Position numbers and translations under genes: made by a program. DNA of 64,000 nucleotides, taken from NCBI GenBank assembly GCA_018902385.1, contig JABSSW010000026.1, positions 434,001 to 498,000 of the forward strand, written 5' to 3'. The notes below the pieces were generated by a model. The model saw only the letters and a list, made by a program, of their open reading frames with translations. It did no database searches and was not told the origin of the DNA. This document shows positions 1-9,923 of this stretch, in pieces. Position 1 is the first letter of the stretch; each line of letters starts with the position of its first letter. The DNA comes from Physcia stellaris. Its lineage: Eukaryota; Ascomycota; Lecanoromycetes; Caliciales; Physciaceae.

Positions 1-3000
1 CTGTGGGTGGCAAATACTGGTACGGTCCGTGCAGCCTGTTGGGGCTCGGAGAGGGGGCATCACTTCTCAGTTGTAAAGGTGGCAGCATCTGGCAGCCTAC
101 TGAAGATTCAAGATTGGCCGGCATTGAACTCCGAACAGGACTCCGAGATCTCCACGGGCCCGTATTACGCTCGACACCCAAATCCGAGTCTTCGTCATTG
201 AGATGCTTCATAACTTCATTGATTTCCTGTAAGGATGGATCGATGTAGGTAACTCCATCTATGGCTGGCTTTCTTCCGAAGTCTCGAATGCCCCCAGTCA
301 CACCAAAGCCTACATCATTAGCACCACGATCGTGTTGCGTTTCCGCCATTTGTTCCGAGGATCCAGATGAAGACATTGACGCCGGGCTCTCCTCTTGCTC
401 ACCACTACTTGCGAGATGCTGGGCTTGCCCTCTGCCGGCTAAAGAAGATGCCGTGAGAATCGGTTCAATCGGGAAGTCCTCTTGCGCATACAGAGTAGCG
501 TGCGGAATCTCTGGATCTTCATCTTTGGCATATTTTATCGGCGGAGACACCAATGGCAGAGCAGTACTAAAAGAAGCAGCTTCCTGAGCGTTTGAGAACA
601 AGAACGGCGCCGACGTGTCATCTGAAAGGCTCGACACGTCAGAAGCAGGGAACTCATCAATGATTTCTTTCAATTGGTGGGTAGCGTTTTCTAGAGGTGT
701 GGGTTTATCTCTGACCTGGCTTGCTGCACTTAGAGGACTGACAGAACCCAGCTTGAGCGGCGGTGTGGCAGGAGGCGGAGTTGCAAAGAGCGGTACCTGA
801 TCTCCATCGTCCTCATAGCGCCGCAGTCGCTTCTGTCGACCTTCTGGCTGCGTAATGCGACCGGACTCGTCCTCCTGGCCATCAGCGTCTGCGGCGCTAT
901 CGCTCTGGAAAGCTTCAGGTTTGACGATCGGTATAGCTTTGGACTTCCTGGCAGGCTTGATAATCTCGGAATAGTCAATGTTACCGAAAATCTTCTTCGT
1001 ATTACTATCCAGAGCTGACGCATTTTGTTGGCTTCCCTCAGCGTTTGGGCCTGGATCAGAGGGTGTAAATGCAGGGGCGTTAGGCTTGAAGGCTGGTCCA
1101 GAAGATGAAAAGCTGAACTCTCGTGACGGGATATACATTGCACGTCTAGGAATACCGCCAGGGACAAACACCGGCGCCTCAACATTAAAGCCATCGTTGG
1201 AAGGTTCGCTGCCATTTTGCCTAGGATGGACACTAGTCGTACTTTCATCTTCATTTGAGGCCTGATTACCAAGAAATGCGAATACCCCAGGAGCGGGCTC
1301 CTTTGGCTTAAATTCCAGAGCATTGGCATTTAAACCGGACATTGAAGGCTTCGACCTGTGGCTAGGTTGATGCTTCAGAACAACATCCTTGCTTTCAAAT
1401 GGGGAATTAGCTAGACTTGGATTCGTCTCGATCTCAGCATCAGGTAGGTAGCGATCTAGAACACCAACTTCTAGCAGACTTGACGGACTTTCAATCTCGA
1501 TATCATCTGCACCCGTCGCTAAACTCAAAGGCTTCTTCTCCTTCCCCGGCTTATAAATCGAAGTTGTAGTCAATGACGTCTGAGCATTCTCAATCTCCTT
1601 TTGCAGTGTTTCGCTTAAGTTTTGTCTATGACCTCGTGGAATGGGCGATGCAATTTCAGGTTGATTGCTGTATTGTACCGGGCGAAGCTCGTCCATTTGA
1701 TGACTCGATTGCATAAGATTTGAGGATGAATTTGCTAACAGAAGTTGTTGTTGCTGCTGCTGCTGCGCTAGATGGTAAGCTTGTAAATGAGCCTGCTCAT
1801 TCTGTATTTGGGCAAACAACAGTCTCGGGTCTTGACCCAACATCGTGTCCGTGTTGTTCTGACTGACAGGCGAAGCTGGCGATAAGAAGGTATTGATACC
1901 CAGTCTTTGCCCATTGATAACCGGCGACATGACTCTCGAACCAGGCTGGGATCCGTTTTGCTGGTTATGCGGCCACGTGCTTGCAGGTGTCGATGACGAG
2001 TACGATGAATTGAAGGGTACGTTTCCGTTGGGCATTGCTGTAGAGTATCTCGGAAAATGAGAGGCGTGAGGTTGCACCGGCTGCTGATAAGCCTGCGAGT
2101 TCGCGGAGGGTATGCGCGAGCCGTTGTTGGAGCAAGCGAAGGGTACTCGAGAGGCTTTGTTGACATGGTGTCCGGCATTCGAAGCGTTTGAGGGTACTAG
2201 CGACGGTGACACGACCATTGCCGAGCCTTGAGAGGAGACGTCGCGACTCATCGTGGGAATAGCAGCGTTAGTAGCTATCGGAGACTCGTCATCCCCGAAG
2301 CTCACCCCCAGAGCCCGAAGCTTCTCCTCTTTCAGTCGAGCAACATATGCCTCCCATTCTAGCCTGTCTGGGATACTGACACGATAAGCGTCAGTACTCC
2401 TGTCCAAGGCCTCGTCCACTGGGTCTGGATATATCGCCCTGCTCTGCCCCTCATATGCAGCATGCCCTGAGTCTTCAGCATCGGAAGCAAGCACAAAGCC
2501 TGTAACGTCATATCCTTGTTCTTGCCACCGCCGAAGCCGCTGAGACACATCTTCAGGCTTCAGGTATGCGATTTGGTGGGGATCCTCTGTGCTGTCGATG
2601 AGGGGAATGGAGATAATGCAGGTTTTGTTTCGCCAAGGCACGCGTTTCTTAGGTCTCTGTGAAGGCGGGTCTGAGATTGAAGTACTCGGCGTTTTCGGCG
2701 GCGATTCCGCGTAGTATCGAGCGGAGCTTAAGATAGGGGCTTCCGACACAGTCCGATCGAAATTAGGTGGACGCGAGGGCAACGCATTTTCAACGCCTGA
2801 CAGTTTCTGATTGGGTAACGGAAGGGCCGCAGGCAATCTAGGGTTTGTCGACTTTGTGGCAAGCATCGTCGGCGACGATGGTTTTGTAGGTTGCTTAGAG
2901 TTGGGGGTTTGGGGTTCCGCGCGCGAACGTCCGAAACCAGACAAGTGTGAGTCAACGAGGAGGTGATCAACACCTTGAGTGCTGTCTTTCTGCGGATGCT

Positions 3001-3698
3001 TGACTACGGAGCTCGAGTCTGAACAATTGACCCGAGAGGCAGGGCCAGCAAGAAGTGGACTGCTTGCTTTGACGGATGGCGAGCTTTCAGACTGGTCACT
3101 CCAATTGCTCCTCTCAGAGGATTTGGGATCAGCAAGACTTGACTGAATCCAATTTTGGGTGTAGCCGTATCTTGAGTGCCTATCCGTCAAAGGAGACGAT
3201 GGCCAGAGTGAAGCCTTTTCGGTTGCCTGCGCTGGACCAAGTTGCTTCCGGTTCTGCGATGGCGACCAGTCCACTACCAAAGGGCTTGTGTCTTCTAGCA
3301 AGCTTCTTCTAGATGGGAGAGCTCCGGACGAGAAGCGAGTCTCATACGGCGAACCCCATGGAGCAGTATAGTACGCGCTATTATTTGACTTGTGATGCCG
3401 AACTGGCGAGGAGATAAAAGGCGACTCTCCAGGCTCTCGCGAAGAACCCGGTAACAAGTGATGTGGCGATGGAGACCTTATCAATTGACTAGGAGATGGA
3501 GCTGTCCACAAGCTGGTAGATCTTGAGTGGTGCTCTCGAGCAACAGGAGCAGGAGAGGACGAGAATGTCCAATCATGGAAGGATCCGGGGACTGAAGAAT
3601 GGCATCAATTAGTGAAGCACAGCCTTAGTAATCAATTGTGAGGAACTACCTTCCACGACGGCGACAGTGTAGGGCTCGAATAATTGGTACTCGATCTC
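1..3698 (-). CDS. Large low-complexity protein with PAM2-like motifs (partial, 3' end outside window)
   Basis: One continuous minus-strand frame is open from about 3591 to the left edge of the window (over 1,190 codons) and is very rich in Ser, Pro, Gln and Asn. A conserved-looking block, KKRVPWRNKTCIISIP, lies near 2600-2650 and is followed by a charged helix-like stretch (RLEWEAYVARLKEEKLRALG). A poly-Gln run is encoded at about 1745-1770. Three short motifs resemble the PAM2 peptide that binds the MLLE domain of poly(A)-binding protein: SGLNANALEFKPKEP (about 1300-1340), FNVEAPVFVPG (about 1160-1200) and NAPAFTPSDP (about 1050-1090). A canonical intron (3592-3649) joins the frame to an upstream exon encoding EIEYQLFEPYTVAVVE, which meets a TGA at 3701, so the true start is probably in another exon I could not fix. 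I remember similar KKR.PWRGK proteins as uncharacterised in other fungi; no function is claimed. Confidence 0.7.
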
Positions 3699-4031
3699 TC
3701 ATCGAGGACCTTCAGGCTTGGTGTGCTGTCAACACATCAGCGGGGAAGAAACGCGACTGAAGGAGCGGTGACGAAGGAGGACGAATGAAACAATTGTAAG
3801 AATATGGTCATCATACACCCTGCATGATTATTGGCAACATAGTGTAGGATTAATAATGATATTGCGTTGCCAAATCAGTGGATAGAAAGAGGAGCGTACG
3901 AGTACCATATGTACGATGTCGCGTCAACCGTCAAAGCAGCAGAAACTTTGCTAGTACCCGCACATGCCGGCACATATTTCTCCGAACTCCCACGCCAACG
4001 ACTAGATCAGTTAGGTCGAAAACACCTTCAC
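3699..4031. other. Intergenic, upstream of the PAM2-motif gene
   Basis: No coding signal was seen. It probably holds the promoter or 5' exon of the minus-strand gene to the left. The last five bases (4027-4031, TTCAC) are the left copy of the target-site duplication of the LTR retrotransposon that starts at 4032. Confidence 0.5.
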
Positions 4032-4252
4032 TGTTGCAGGGGAGTAACAGGAAACTGGCTATTGGCCCATTAAGCGAATTGCACGTGACTAGCCTTATAT
4101 GCTTGGCATTCGATCTTCTACAAAATCGCCTGTAGCACTCTTCTAGATAGTCATAATCCACACACCTTACAACCAGAAGCATTGCACTCGATTGTAGACC
4201 TATCGAGCCTCGATTCTGACCTCCTGCCACTGTGCTAATTATCCTCTTTACT
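4032..4252 (+). repeat. 5' LTR of the gag-only retrotransposon
   Basis: 221-bp long terminal repeat, a direct copy of 7340-7560 with one substitution. It begins TGTTGCAGGGGAGTAAC and ends ATCCTCTTTACT. As the left LTR it should carry the element's promoter; no convincing TATA box was singled out. Confidence 0.9.
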
Positions 4253-4970
4253 GGTGCCCATTCTCGGAAGAACGACTGGCAGTAAGGGTCGCCGTTGGCC
4301 GCCCACTGTTTATCTTCTAGGGACAGCAGAATCGAGCTCCTTTACTACGCAACAACTAGGCTACGGAAGGTCTATCTTTTCGGACGGCGAAGTCCTCTAT
4401 ACTATTACTATTGAACGGCGAAGTTCCAACTTCATACGGCTTATAATTGACGGGTAGTCTTAGTCAGCACGTTGTACTCTCTGCTCTCGATTTCGGATAT
4501 ACTCGGTTTGTTAACTTCGCAGTATCTTTCGCAGCAGCATTTCTGCCCTTTCAGGAGCAAAACACCAGGCATACCCCTATACCGGTTGCTTGGGCCCTCA
4601 TTACGGATAGTGAGGAAGAGCGGTTACGAAGGACTGCTGTTATTGGGCTGGCTAGGCCTTTGAAAGCGACTCAGTCAAAGCGCACAAGTACAAGCGACCC
4701 CGCCGCATAAGCGTTTCTTAGAGATCTGGATTTACGTCAATACTCGGGGCTTGACCGTGGGTACTTCGTTGATGGTACAGAATTAGCGGGCAGAGCGTGT
4801 ACCTTCGTCAGGATGTCAGTCGGCCTGTAACTCATCTCGTCGCAATGGCTTTGGCACTCTGCTTCAGATCTCGACGTCAATAATTGCTTCAGAACTCGGC
4901 TTCGATAAGGTAGTCTGCTCACTCATTTGGCTGGAGTCGTTTCTGCATTGCATTAACCGATATCAACAAC
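4253..4970 (+). other. Leader between the 5' LTR and the gag-like ORF
   Basis: About 720 bases of non-coding leader. It opens with the possible primer-binding site (TGGTGCCCATTCTCGG, sharing its first T with the LTR end). Near its end, at 4921-4946, it holds a copy of a sequence (TCATTTGGCTGGAGTCGT) that occurs twice more inside the ORF at about 5967 and 6427. Confidence 0.6.
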
Positions 4971-6806
4971 ATGCTCCGCTCATTCGATGGAATCGCGGAG
5001 GACGGTCGTCAATTTCTCGTCAACCTGCAGCCCAAACTACGTCCGAATCTATCTATTCAAGACTGGATTGAGATTGTATGGATTCAATTTATCGATCAGG
5101 CATCCGAATGGATCAACAACGTGAAGGAGATAATGGACATGATTGAGAAGGGTTCATCTGACGAGGCCGACAAGACGAGGTTCGTTCAATTAATCTGCGA
5201 AAAGTATTCTGCTGTCAAGGAGCTTGTTGTGGCCAAGAAGTCTGTTGCCAAGCTTATCGACATGCAACAAGGTCAGAACGAGACCGTTAGGAAGTACTAT
5301 CTGCGTATTCATGATGCTCTCGTTACAACTGGCGACGATATTCTGTTATCTACGGTCATTCGGAACTGGATCAACGGTCTCAATAACAAGAAGCTAGCAA
5401 GGCATCTCGTCGGCCGATCTACCACGATGCAGAGTTTATTCGATGCATACACTATTGCGGAACGAAAACTCCGGCAGAAGGAGGAGCGAAGACGTCAGAA
5501 GGAGGATCAATTGGCTTTGCAACAACAACTTCAGGATATCGTTGATCGTGAGGTTGCTCGGACTCAGATATCCTACGAGTCTCTGCATTTTTTGGAGCAA
5601 ATACGGCCTGAAGTACTGGAGATCTGTACAGCTGCGGATATCACGGATACCGAGACCCCCGCAAGATCTACTGCTTCAGAATATGCCAAATGGATCATCG
5701 CCTCTACAAGTCTGCAGAAGCCATCACCCGAAGTCAGTTTTGTTGACGAGTCTCTGCCTATTCTGGAGCAAATGCCGTGCAATTTGTCGGAGATCAATGA
5801 TGACGTGGATACCAATGATACCGAGTCAATCGATGAGGTTCTTGCTTCTGGGCCTGGCAAATGGATTGCCGCCACTGCAGGAAAGGAGGTTTTTGGTTAT
5901 ACTAGTACATCTGACGAAGCAGCGAAAAACCCGCCCGCACCCGATACTGAATCAGCTTCGGATACCTCATTTGGCTGGAGTCGTTGCTGCACTGTTGATA
6001 TGGAGGTCCTGAACCAGGAGGTTTTTGCTTTGGCTGCCATATATGACGCATTTTCGAAAAACTCGCCCGCATTATCCCCCGAGGATCTGGAAATCTCGGT
6101 CGCAATGGATATGCCGTCTCCCAAGCATCTCATGGACATGAATGGTCCTGCTATTGAGGCTTTTGATTCTGGTACTGCAATGGGTGCAACTTCGAAAAAC
6201 CCGTCAATACAGCAAACCGAGGACTCAGAGACAACGGAGAAGACTGCTGTTTCGGCTTTTATCGACTCCACTTCTGATTCGGTCTGCACTTACGAGCTTC
6301 CTGCGCTTCCTGCCTTTGATCACAGCATTGATATCGACTTCGAGGCTTATACAATCGCTACATCAGTCGTACAACCATCTGTGGCGTCGTCTAGAACGTT
6401 TCGTGACCTCGCATTGCGTCACAACTCATTTGGCTGGAGTCGTTGCTGTACTAATCCTATTGGCTCTCGCACTTCGGTTTCTACCTGTACTTCTGCTCCG
6501 GCTGTCACTGCCACCACCTCGGGTGTCGCTTTTATCACTTCGGATGTCACACTTGATTCTATCGAGACCGCCAAGACCGTGGATACCGACTTCTATGGGG
6601 GGGAGCAGTCTTTGTGCTCCTCTGTTGATGATATCGTTGATGCTGTTTGCACTGCTGTTGTTGTTGAGGATACCGATGCGCCCACCCTGACCGCTGGCCT
6701 GGTCAATACTACGAAGAATTCTGCCCGGATGTCGCTTCTGGGCCCTGTTGTGGACCTGGCCCCGAAACCGAAGCATAAGGGGCTACCGAAGGTGAAGATC
6801 AAGTAG
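4971..6806 (+). CDS. Gag-like protein of a non-autonomous LTR retrotransposon
   Basis: A 611-residue ORF filling most of the element's interior. Residues about 20-200 have the layout of a retrotransposon Gag/capsid helical domain: an early tryptophan helix (DWIEIVWIQFIDQASEWI), then RFVQLICEKYSAVKELVVAK, then MQQGQNETVRKYYLRIHDAL, a WINGL segment, and a basic coiled stretch (RKLRQKEERRRQKEDQLALQQQLQ). The remaining 400 residues are acidic and repetitive, with diverged units such as SLHFLEQI/SLPILEQM ... AKWIIA/GKWIAA and two copies of SFGWSRCCT. There is no CCHC zinc knuckle, protease or polymerase motif. It would form the capsid-like particle and package the element's RNA, with reverse transcription supplied in trans. 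The first ATG (4971) is used; the leader before it is in the same transcript. Confidence 0.75.
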   Translation: MLRSFDGIAEDGRQFLVNLQPKLRPNLSIQDWIEIVWIQFIDQASEWINNVKEIMDMIEKGSSDEADKTRFVQLICEKYSAVKELVVAKKSVAKLIDMQQGQNETVRKYYLRIHDALVTTGDDILLSTVIRNWINGLNNKKLARHLVGRSTTMQSLFDAYTIAERKLRQKEERRRQKEDQLALQQQLQDIVDREVARTQISYESLHFLEQIRPEVLEICTAADITDTETPARSTASEYAKWIIASTSLQKPSPEVSFVDESLPILEQMPCNLSEINDDVDTNDTESIDEVLASGPGKWIAATAGKEVFGYTSTSDEAAKNPPAPDTESASDTSFGWSRCCTVDMEVLNQEVFALAAIYDAFSKNSPALSPEDLEISVAMDMPSPKHLMDMNGPAIEAFDSGTAMGATSKNPSIQQTEDSETTEKTAVSAFIDSTSDSVCTYELPALPAFDHSIDIDFEAYTIATSVVQPSVASSRTFRDLALRHNSFGWSRCCTNPIGSRTSVSTCTSAPAVTATTSGVAFITSDVTLDSIETAKTVDTDFYGGEQSLCSSVDDIVDAVCTAVVVEDTDAPTLTAGLVNTTKNSARMSLLGPVVDLAPKPKHKGLPKVKIK

Positions 6807-6839
6807 TTATTGGGGCCGGAGCATACCGATTCAGGAAGT

Positions 6840-7339
6840 TAACAGTTGCTGGGATATTTGCAGAATCCGCATACAAAATCGCCCTGTTCTCTGGCACTCC
6901 GACAACGGTTAAAACCCCCAAAATAATTCCAGGATGCGCATGCAGAACGGTCACCTTCTCGGGCACGTCAACAACCGTCAATGCACCTGGGATATCTGCA
7001 GTTTTCGCATACAAATTGGCCCTGTTCTCCGGCAGCCTGGAAGCTCTAGAAACGTGCAAATCCGAGGCCTACGAACCAGCATACGATTTCGGCATTTCGG
7101 GCCTGCAAAGCAGTCACTTGGTACCATGCAATTGCGACGAGGGTAAAGCCCTACTTCTATGGATTCTCGGCATTCTCCGATATCTGTTTTACGAATCTCC
7201 TTTCTTGCGGCGTACAACGTGGTCTATTTGGTCTGGTTTTCGATGTCAATATTGCTATGCGTTAGGGGATGTATGCTGCCTGGTTGGAGATGGTTTAGTG
7301 AGGTGGTGCTGGGGGCAGCACCTTGCTATGAGAGGGAGC
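6840..7339 (+). repeat. 3' untranslated interior of the retrotransposon with imperfect internal repeats
   Basis: Between the ORF stop and the 3' LTR, three diverged repeat units can be seen at about 6850-6925, 6930-6983 and 6985-7040. The outer two share GGGATAT(T/C)TGCAG, then TCGCATACAAA and GCCCTGTTCTC; the middle one keeps TTCTCGGGCACGTCAACAACC against CACTCCGACAACGG of the first. The segment ends in the purine-rich GAGAGGGAG that probably primes plus-strand synthesis. Confidence 0.55.
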
Positions 7340-7560
7340 TGTTGCAGGGGAGTAACAGGAAACTGGCTATTGGCCCATTAAGCGAATTGCACGTGACTAG
7401 CCTTATATGCTTGGCATTCGATCTTCTACAAAATCGCCTGTAGCACTCTCCTAGATAGTCATAATCCACACACCTTACAACCAGAAGCATTGCACTCGAT
7501 TGTAGACCTATCGAGCCTCGATTCTGACCTCCTGCCACTGTGCTAATTATCCTCTTTACT
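7340..7560 (+). repeat. 3' LTR of the gag-only retrotransposon
   Basis: 221-bp copy of the left LTR (4032-4252) with a single difference. It is followed immediately by the TTCAC target duplication at 7561-7565. It would supply the polyadenylation signal of the element. Confidence 0.9.
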
Positions 7561-7582
7561 TTCACCTCAATTTTAATGTGTG

Positions 7583-7728
7583 TACAGTCCCCTTCCACAG
7601 CGGGTGGTTAGCGTAAAATGCTTGATCTAACTTCAAGAAGTAAGCTTCAAAGAAATTATCCCTGTTGGACAGGGATTTAATCCTTGACCGCTAGAGAAGC
7701 TAACCACCCGCTGTGGTAGGGGACTGTA
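7583..7728. mobile_element. 146-bp MITE with 30-bp TIRs and TA target site (Tc1/mariner-like)
   Basis: The two ends are inverted copies. The left arm 7583-7612 starts TACAGTCCCCTTCCACAGC and the right arm 7699-7728 ends CTGTGGTAGGGGACTGTA, with one mismatch over 30 bases. Flanking TA dinucleotides and TIRs starting CAGTCCCC fit the TA-inserting Tc1/mariner/pogo superfamily. No coding capacity is present, so it would need a transposase in trans. It lies only 17 bases beyond the target duplication of the LTR element. Confidence 0.85.
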
Positions 7729-8031
7729 ATATTCAACATGTGGCAAATAATGTACAATAATTTATCACATTGAATACTCGTTAAGTGCCCCTTCGGAACA
7801 CCGCCGTTCAGGAGCACGCTTCTATAGATAGAACCTTCGCTGCATCTAAAACCTTTGACACTGCCCGGGTACCGCTCAGGACAAGAAAAAAGGAGGAGAA
7901 ACCCAAACACGCTACCATTCCCAATGCAAAACCCGGACCATGCTTTGAGGACACCTCCAAACCCTACGACAGCCTCCAGACCGGGCTCCTGATGTGAAAA
8001 ACTATCTCATCTAACAACAAACACGGAAGGC
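7729..8031. other. Intergenic
   Basis: Moderately AT-rich at its left end. No coding pattern or repeat recognised; the right part is the probable 3' flank of the GH17 gene. Confidence 0.4.
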
Positions 8032-9189
8032 TTAGCAGCCAATTGACCATTTGGGTGCGCGCTGGTCGGTGAAGGCGCCCCAGTGCCTCTCGTCGGCAGA
8101 ATCACCGGTGTCACCAACGCTCTTAGGCTTCCATGTCTCATCAAAGGCCTCGAAGTAGAAGACATTCAGACCCCAGTCAAGAGCAGCGCAGACACCGCTC
8201 TTATAAAAGGTCCTTGCATTGACGGTTCCAGCCTTGGCCGCACCGTAGTCGTCGCCGCCTGAGGAGCGAATTAGTCCCATTCGAAAATAACGAACGTGTG
8301 TGACATACCGTCCGTTGGCCAGCCCGTCTCGCCATTCCAGATCTCAATGCCGTCAATGGAGCCGGCGAGCTCTTGAATGTGACCCATGGCTTGTTGAAGG
8401 TCATCAAGGTAGGTAGCGGTTGCGTTGGTGATTTTCTGTCCCTGCCAGTATCCGAAGGCGTTTACGAGCCTTCCATAGATCAGTGATCGATATCTTAAAG
8501 CTTCCAACGCGTGCTGCTCACAGAAGCTTAACGCCACCGGTGATCAACGCATCCGCAGTACCGTCTTGGTACTTGTTCCAGCTATCCGCAGTTCCGACTT
8601 TGATAGCAGGGAACGCCTTCTTCATGTCGTTGATACGCGAGAGCAGTTCGGGACCTGTGAAGTTACCTCGATAGAGGGTCTCAGAGCCAACAGTAATGGC
8701 ATAAACCGAGTCCGCATTCTGAGGGATATTCTTTAGTAGCGCAGTTTTATCGTTTTGGTATGACTCCTCGGTATCAGGCCTGGTACAGAAGAACTAGTGT
8801 AAGCGTCCCACGGTGTCAAAAGGACGCATCCTCACAGGGATCCATACCAAACGCCTAGGATGACCTTGACTTTGGCTTGAGCAGCCGCCGGAAGAATCTG
8901 CTCAGCAACTGGACACGGATTTCCCGGGACAGCACCATCAACAGCAGAGTAAGTCCGGACGATGGAGGTGTATGGTTTGAGGGCGGAGAAATCCGCAGTG
9001 TAGTCGGCAGTGGTTTTGCAAGCACCATCTGAATGGCATGTAAGTCGAATGAAATTTCAATTCTCAATTTCGGCACTTCTTGGACTCACTCGGCATTCTG
9101 GCACCCACAGCGAAACCCAAGGTTCCTGCCGCAGCGGAAGCCAGCGGCGCGGCTGCAAGAATTACTGGAAGTATCGTAGAGACACGCAT
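8032..9189 (-). CDS. Secreted GH17 glucan beta-1,3-glucosidase (Bgl2-like)
   Basis: Five exons: 9189-9090, 9028-8848, 8779-8522, 8469-8309, 8258-8032; 308 aa. Each join restores a continuous GH17 frame with GT-AG borders. Residues 1 to about 20 form a signal peptide (MRVSTILPVILAAAPLASA). The catalytic acid/base lies in YAITVGSETLYR and the nucleophile in IEIWNGETGWP, followed by the family's FYFEAFDETWK block. The protein is the size of yeast Bgl2-type enzymes and has no Ser/Thr stalk or GPI tail, so it should be a soluble wall enzyme that cuts or transfers beta-1,3-glucan chains during wall remodelling. The acceptor of the third intron (GGAAG) is weak, but the protein frame supports it. Confidence 0.93.
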
Positions 9190-9923
9190 TTTGAAAGAGT
9201 GTAGAAATGCTATAAGGTGAAGACCGTAAAGGAGCGTGTGATAACTCTATGAGCTAAGGAAAGATAAAGGAAAAAGGATTGAGGCTGTAGGATGTAGGAT
9301 GTAGGATGTAGAGAGTGATTGAATGATGGATGAGGGTGAGATTTCAGGCATTGTTCTCAACTTCTCAAGACTCAGGTACTTACAGAAAGCAGGCACGGCT
9401 CACGTTGGCATCTGACTTCACCCTCATACCTAGGGTTAAACAAGCAGTGAAGAAGGCGCTGGTGGATAAAATAGCAGAAGCATCGAATGAACTACCAGGA
9501 ATCGAGGGAAGTTGAAGGGTGAGCATATGATATGGGGCTTATTGAATCGATGTAGTCAGGACAAAGCGTTCGCGCAAAGGAACTCGATGCAGTTCTGAAC
9601 CGTCAAGGGCAATCCAGTCTCAATTCGAGGCACGATATCTCTTTTCCTACGAAAGGGTGGGCTGTCAGTCCAATGGTTCGGCGTAGGTCTTTGAACATGT
9701 AATTTCTGTCCCGAAATTGCTGCTCGTAATTACAGTAAAGAAGTGAACAACACCCACCAGCGCCTTGCTGATCATGAAAACATATCAATAACTTCGTACC
9801 ATCGCCTGTCACAAACTTAGCAAAAGCCCAAAGAACCCGAGACTCGCCATAGGCCCTAGGGGAGAGAACAAGATCGCTTGAACGCTCACAGAAAATGCTC
9901 ATGTCGACGTGATCATAGGCAAC
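9190..9923. other. Intergenic with a short tandem heptamer
   Basis: Promoter side of the GH17 gene and 3' flank of the gene to the right. A short tandem array of GTAGGAT units (about four) lies at 9284-9312. Otherwise nothing recognised. Confidence 0.45.

Larger units (their letters stand above)
4032..7560 (+). mobile_element. Non-autonomous LTR retrotransposon with a gag-like ORF only (TR-GAG type)
   Basis: Two 221-bp direct repeats (4032-4252 and 7340-7560) begin TGTTGCAGGGG and end CTCTTTACT. They differ at one base (T at 4142, C at 7450). The element is flanked by a perfect 5-bp target duplication, TTCAC at 4027-4031 and 7561-7565. Directly at the left LTR border a possible primer-binding site begins TGGTGCCCATTCTCGG (from 4252). 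A purine tract GAGAGGGAG (7331-7339 region) abuts the right LTR as a likely polypurine tract. The 3.1-kb interior has a single long ORF (4971-6806) resembling Gag, and no reverse transcriptase, RNase H, integrase or protease was seen. The near-identical LTRs imply a recent insertion driven by a partner element's enzymes. The LTR lacks the usual CA end, so the exact border could be one base off. Confidence 0.88.

Noticed and set aside
730-1329. Minus-strand 199-codon ORF with an ATG
   Set aside because: Different frame from the long open PAM2-motif protein that covers the same DNA without a stop.
6426-6776. Antisense ORFs in the gag-like gene
   Set aside because: Arg/Ser-rich reading of the repetitive acidic gag tail; no independent support.
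9284-9312. Short tandem GTAGGAT repeats as a possible CRISPR-like or regulatory array
   Set aside because: Only about four perfect 7-base units without spacers; a simple microsatellite in a eukaryotic genome.
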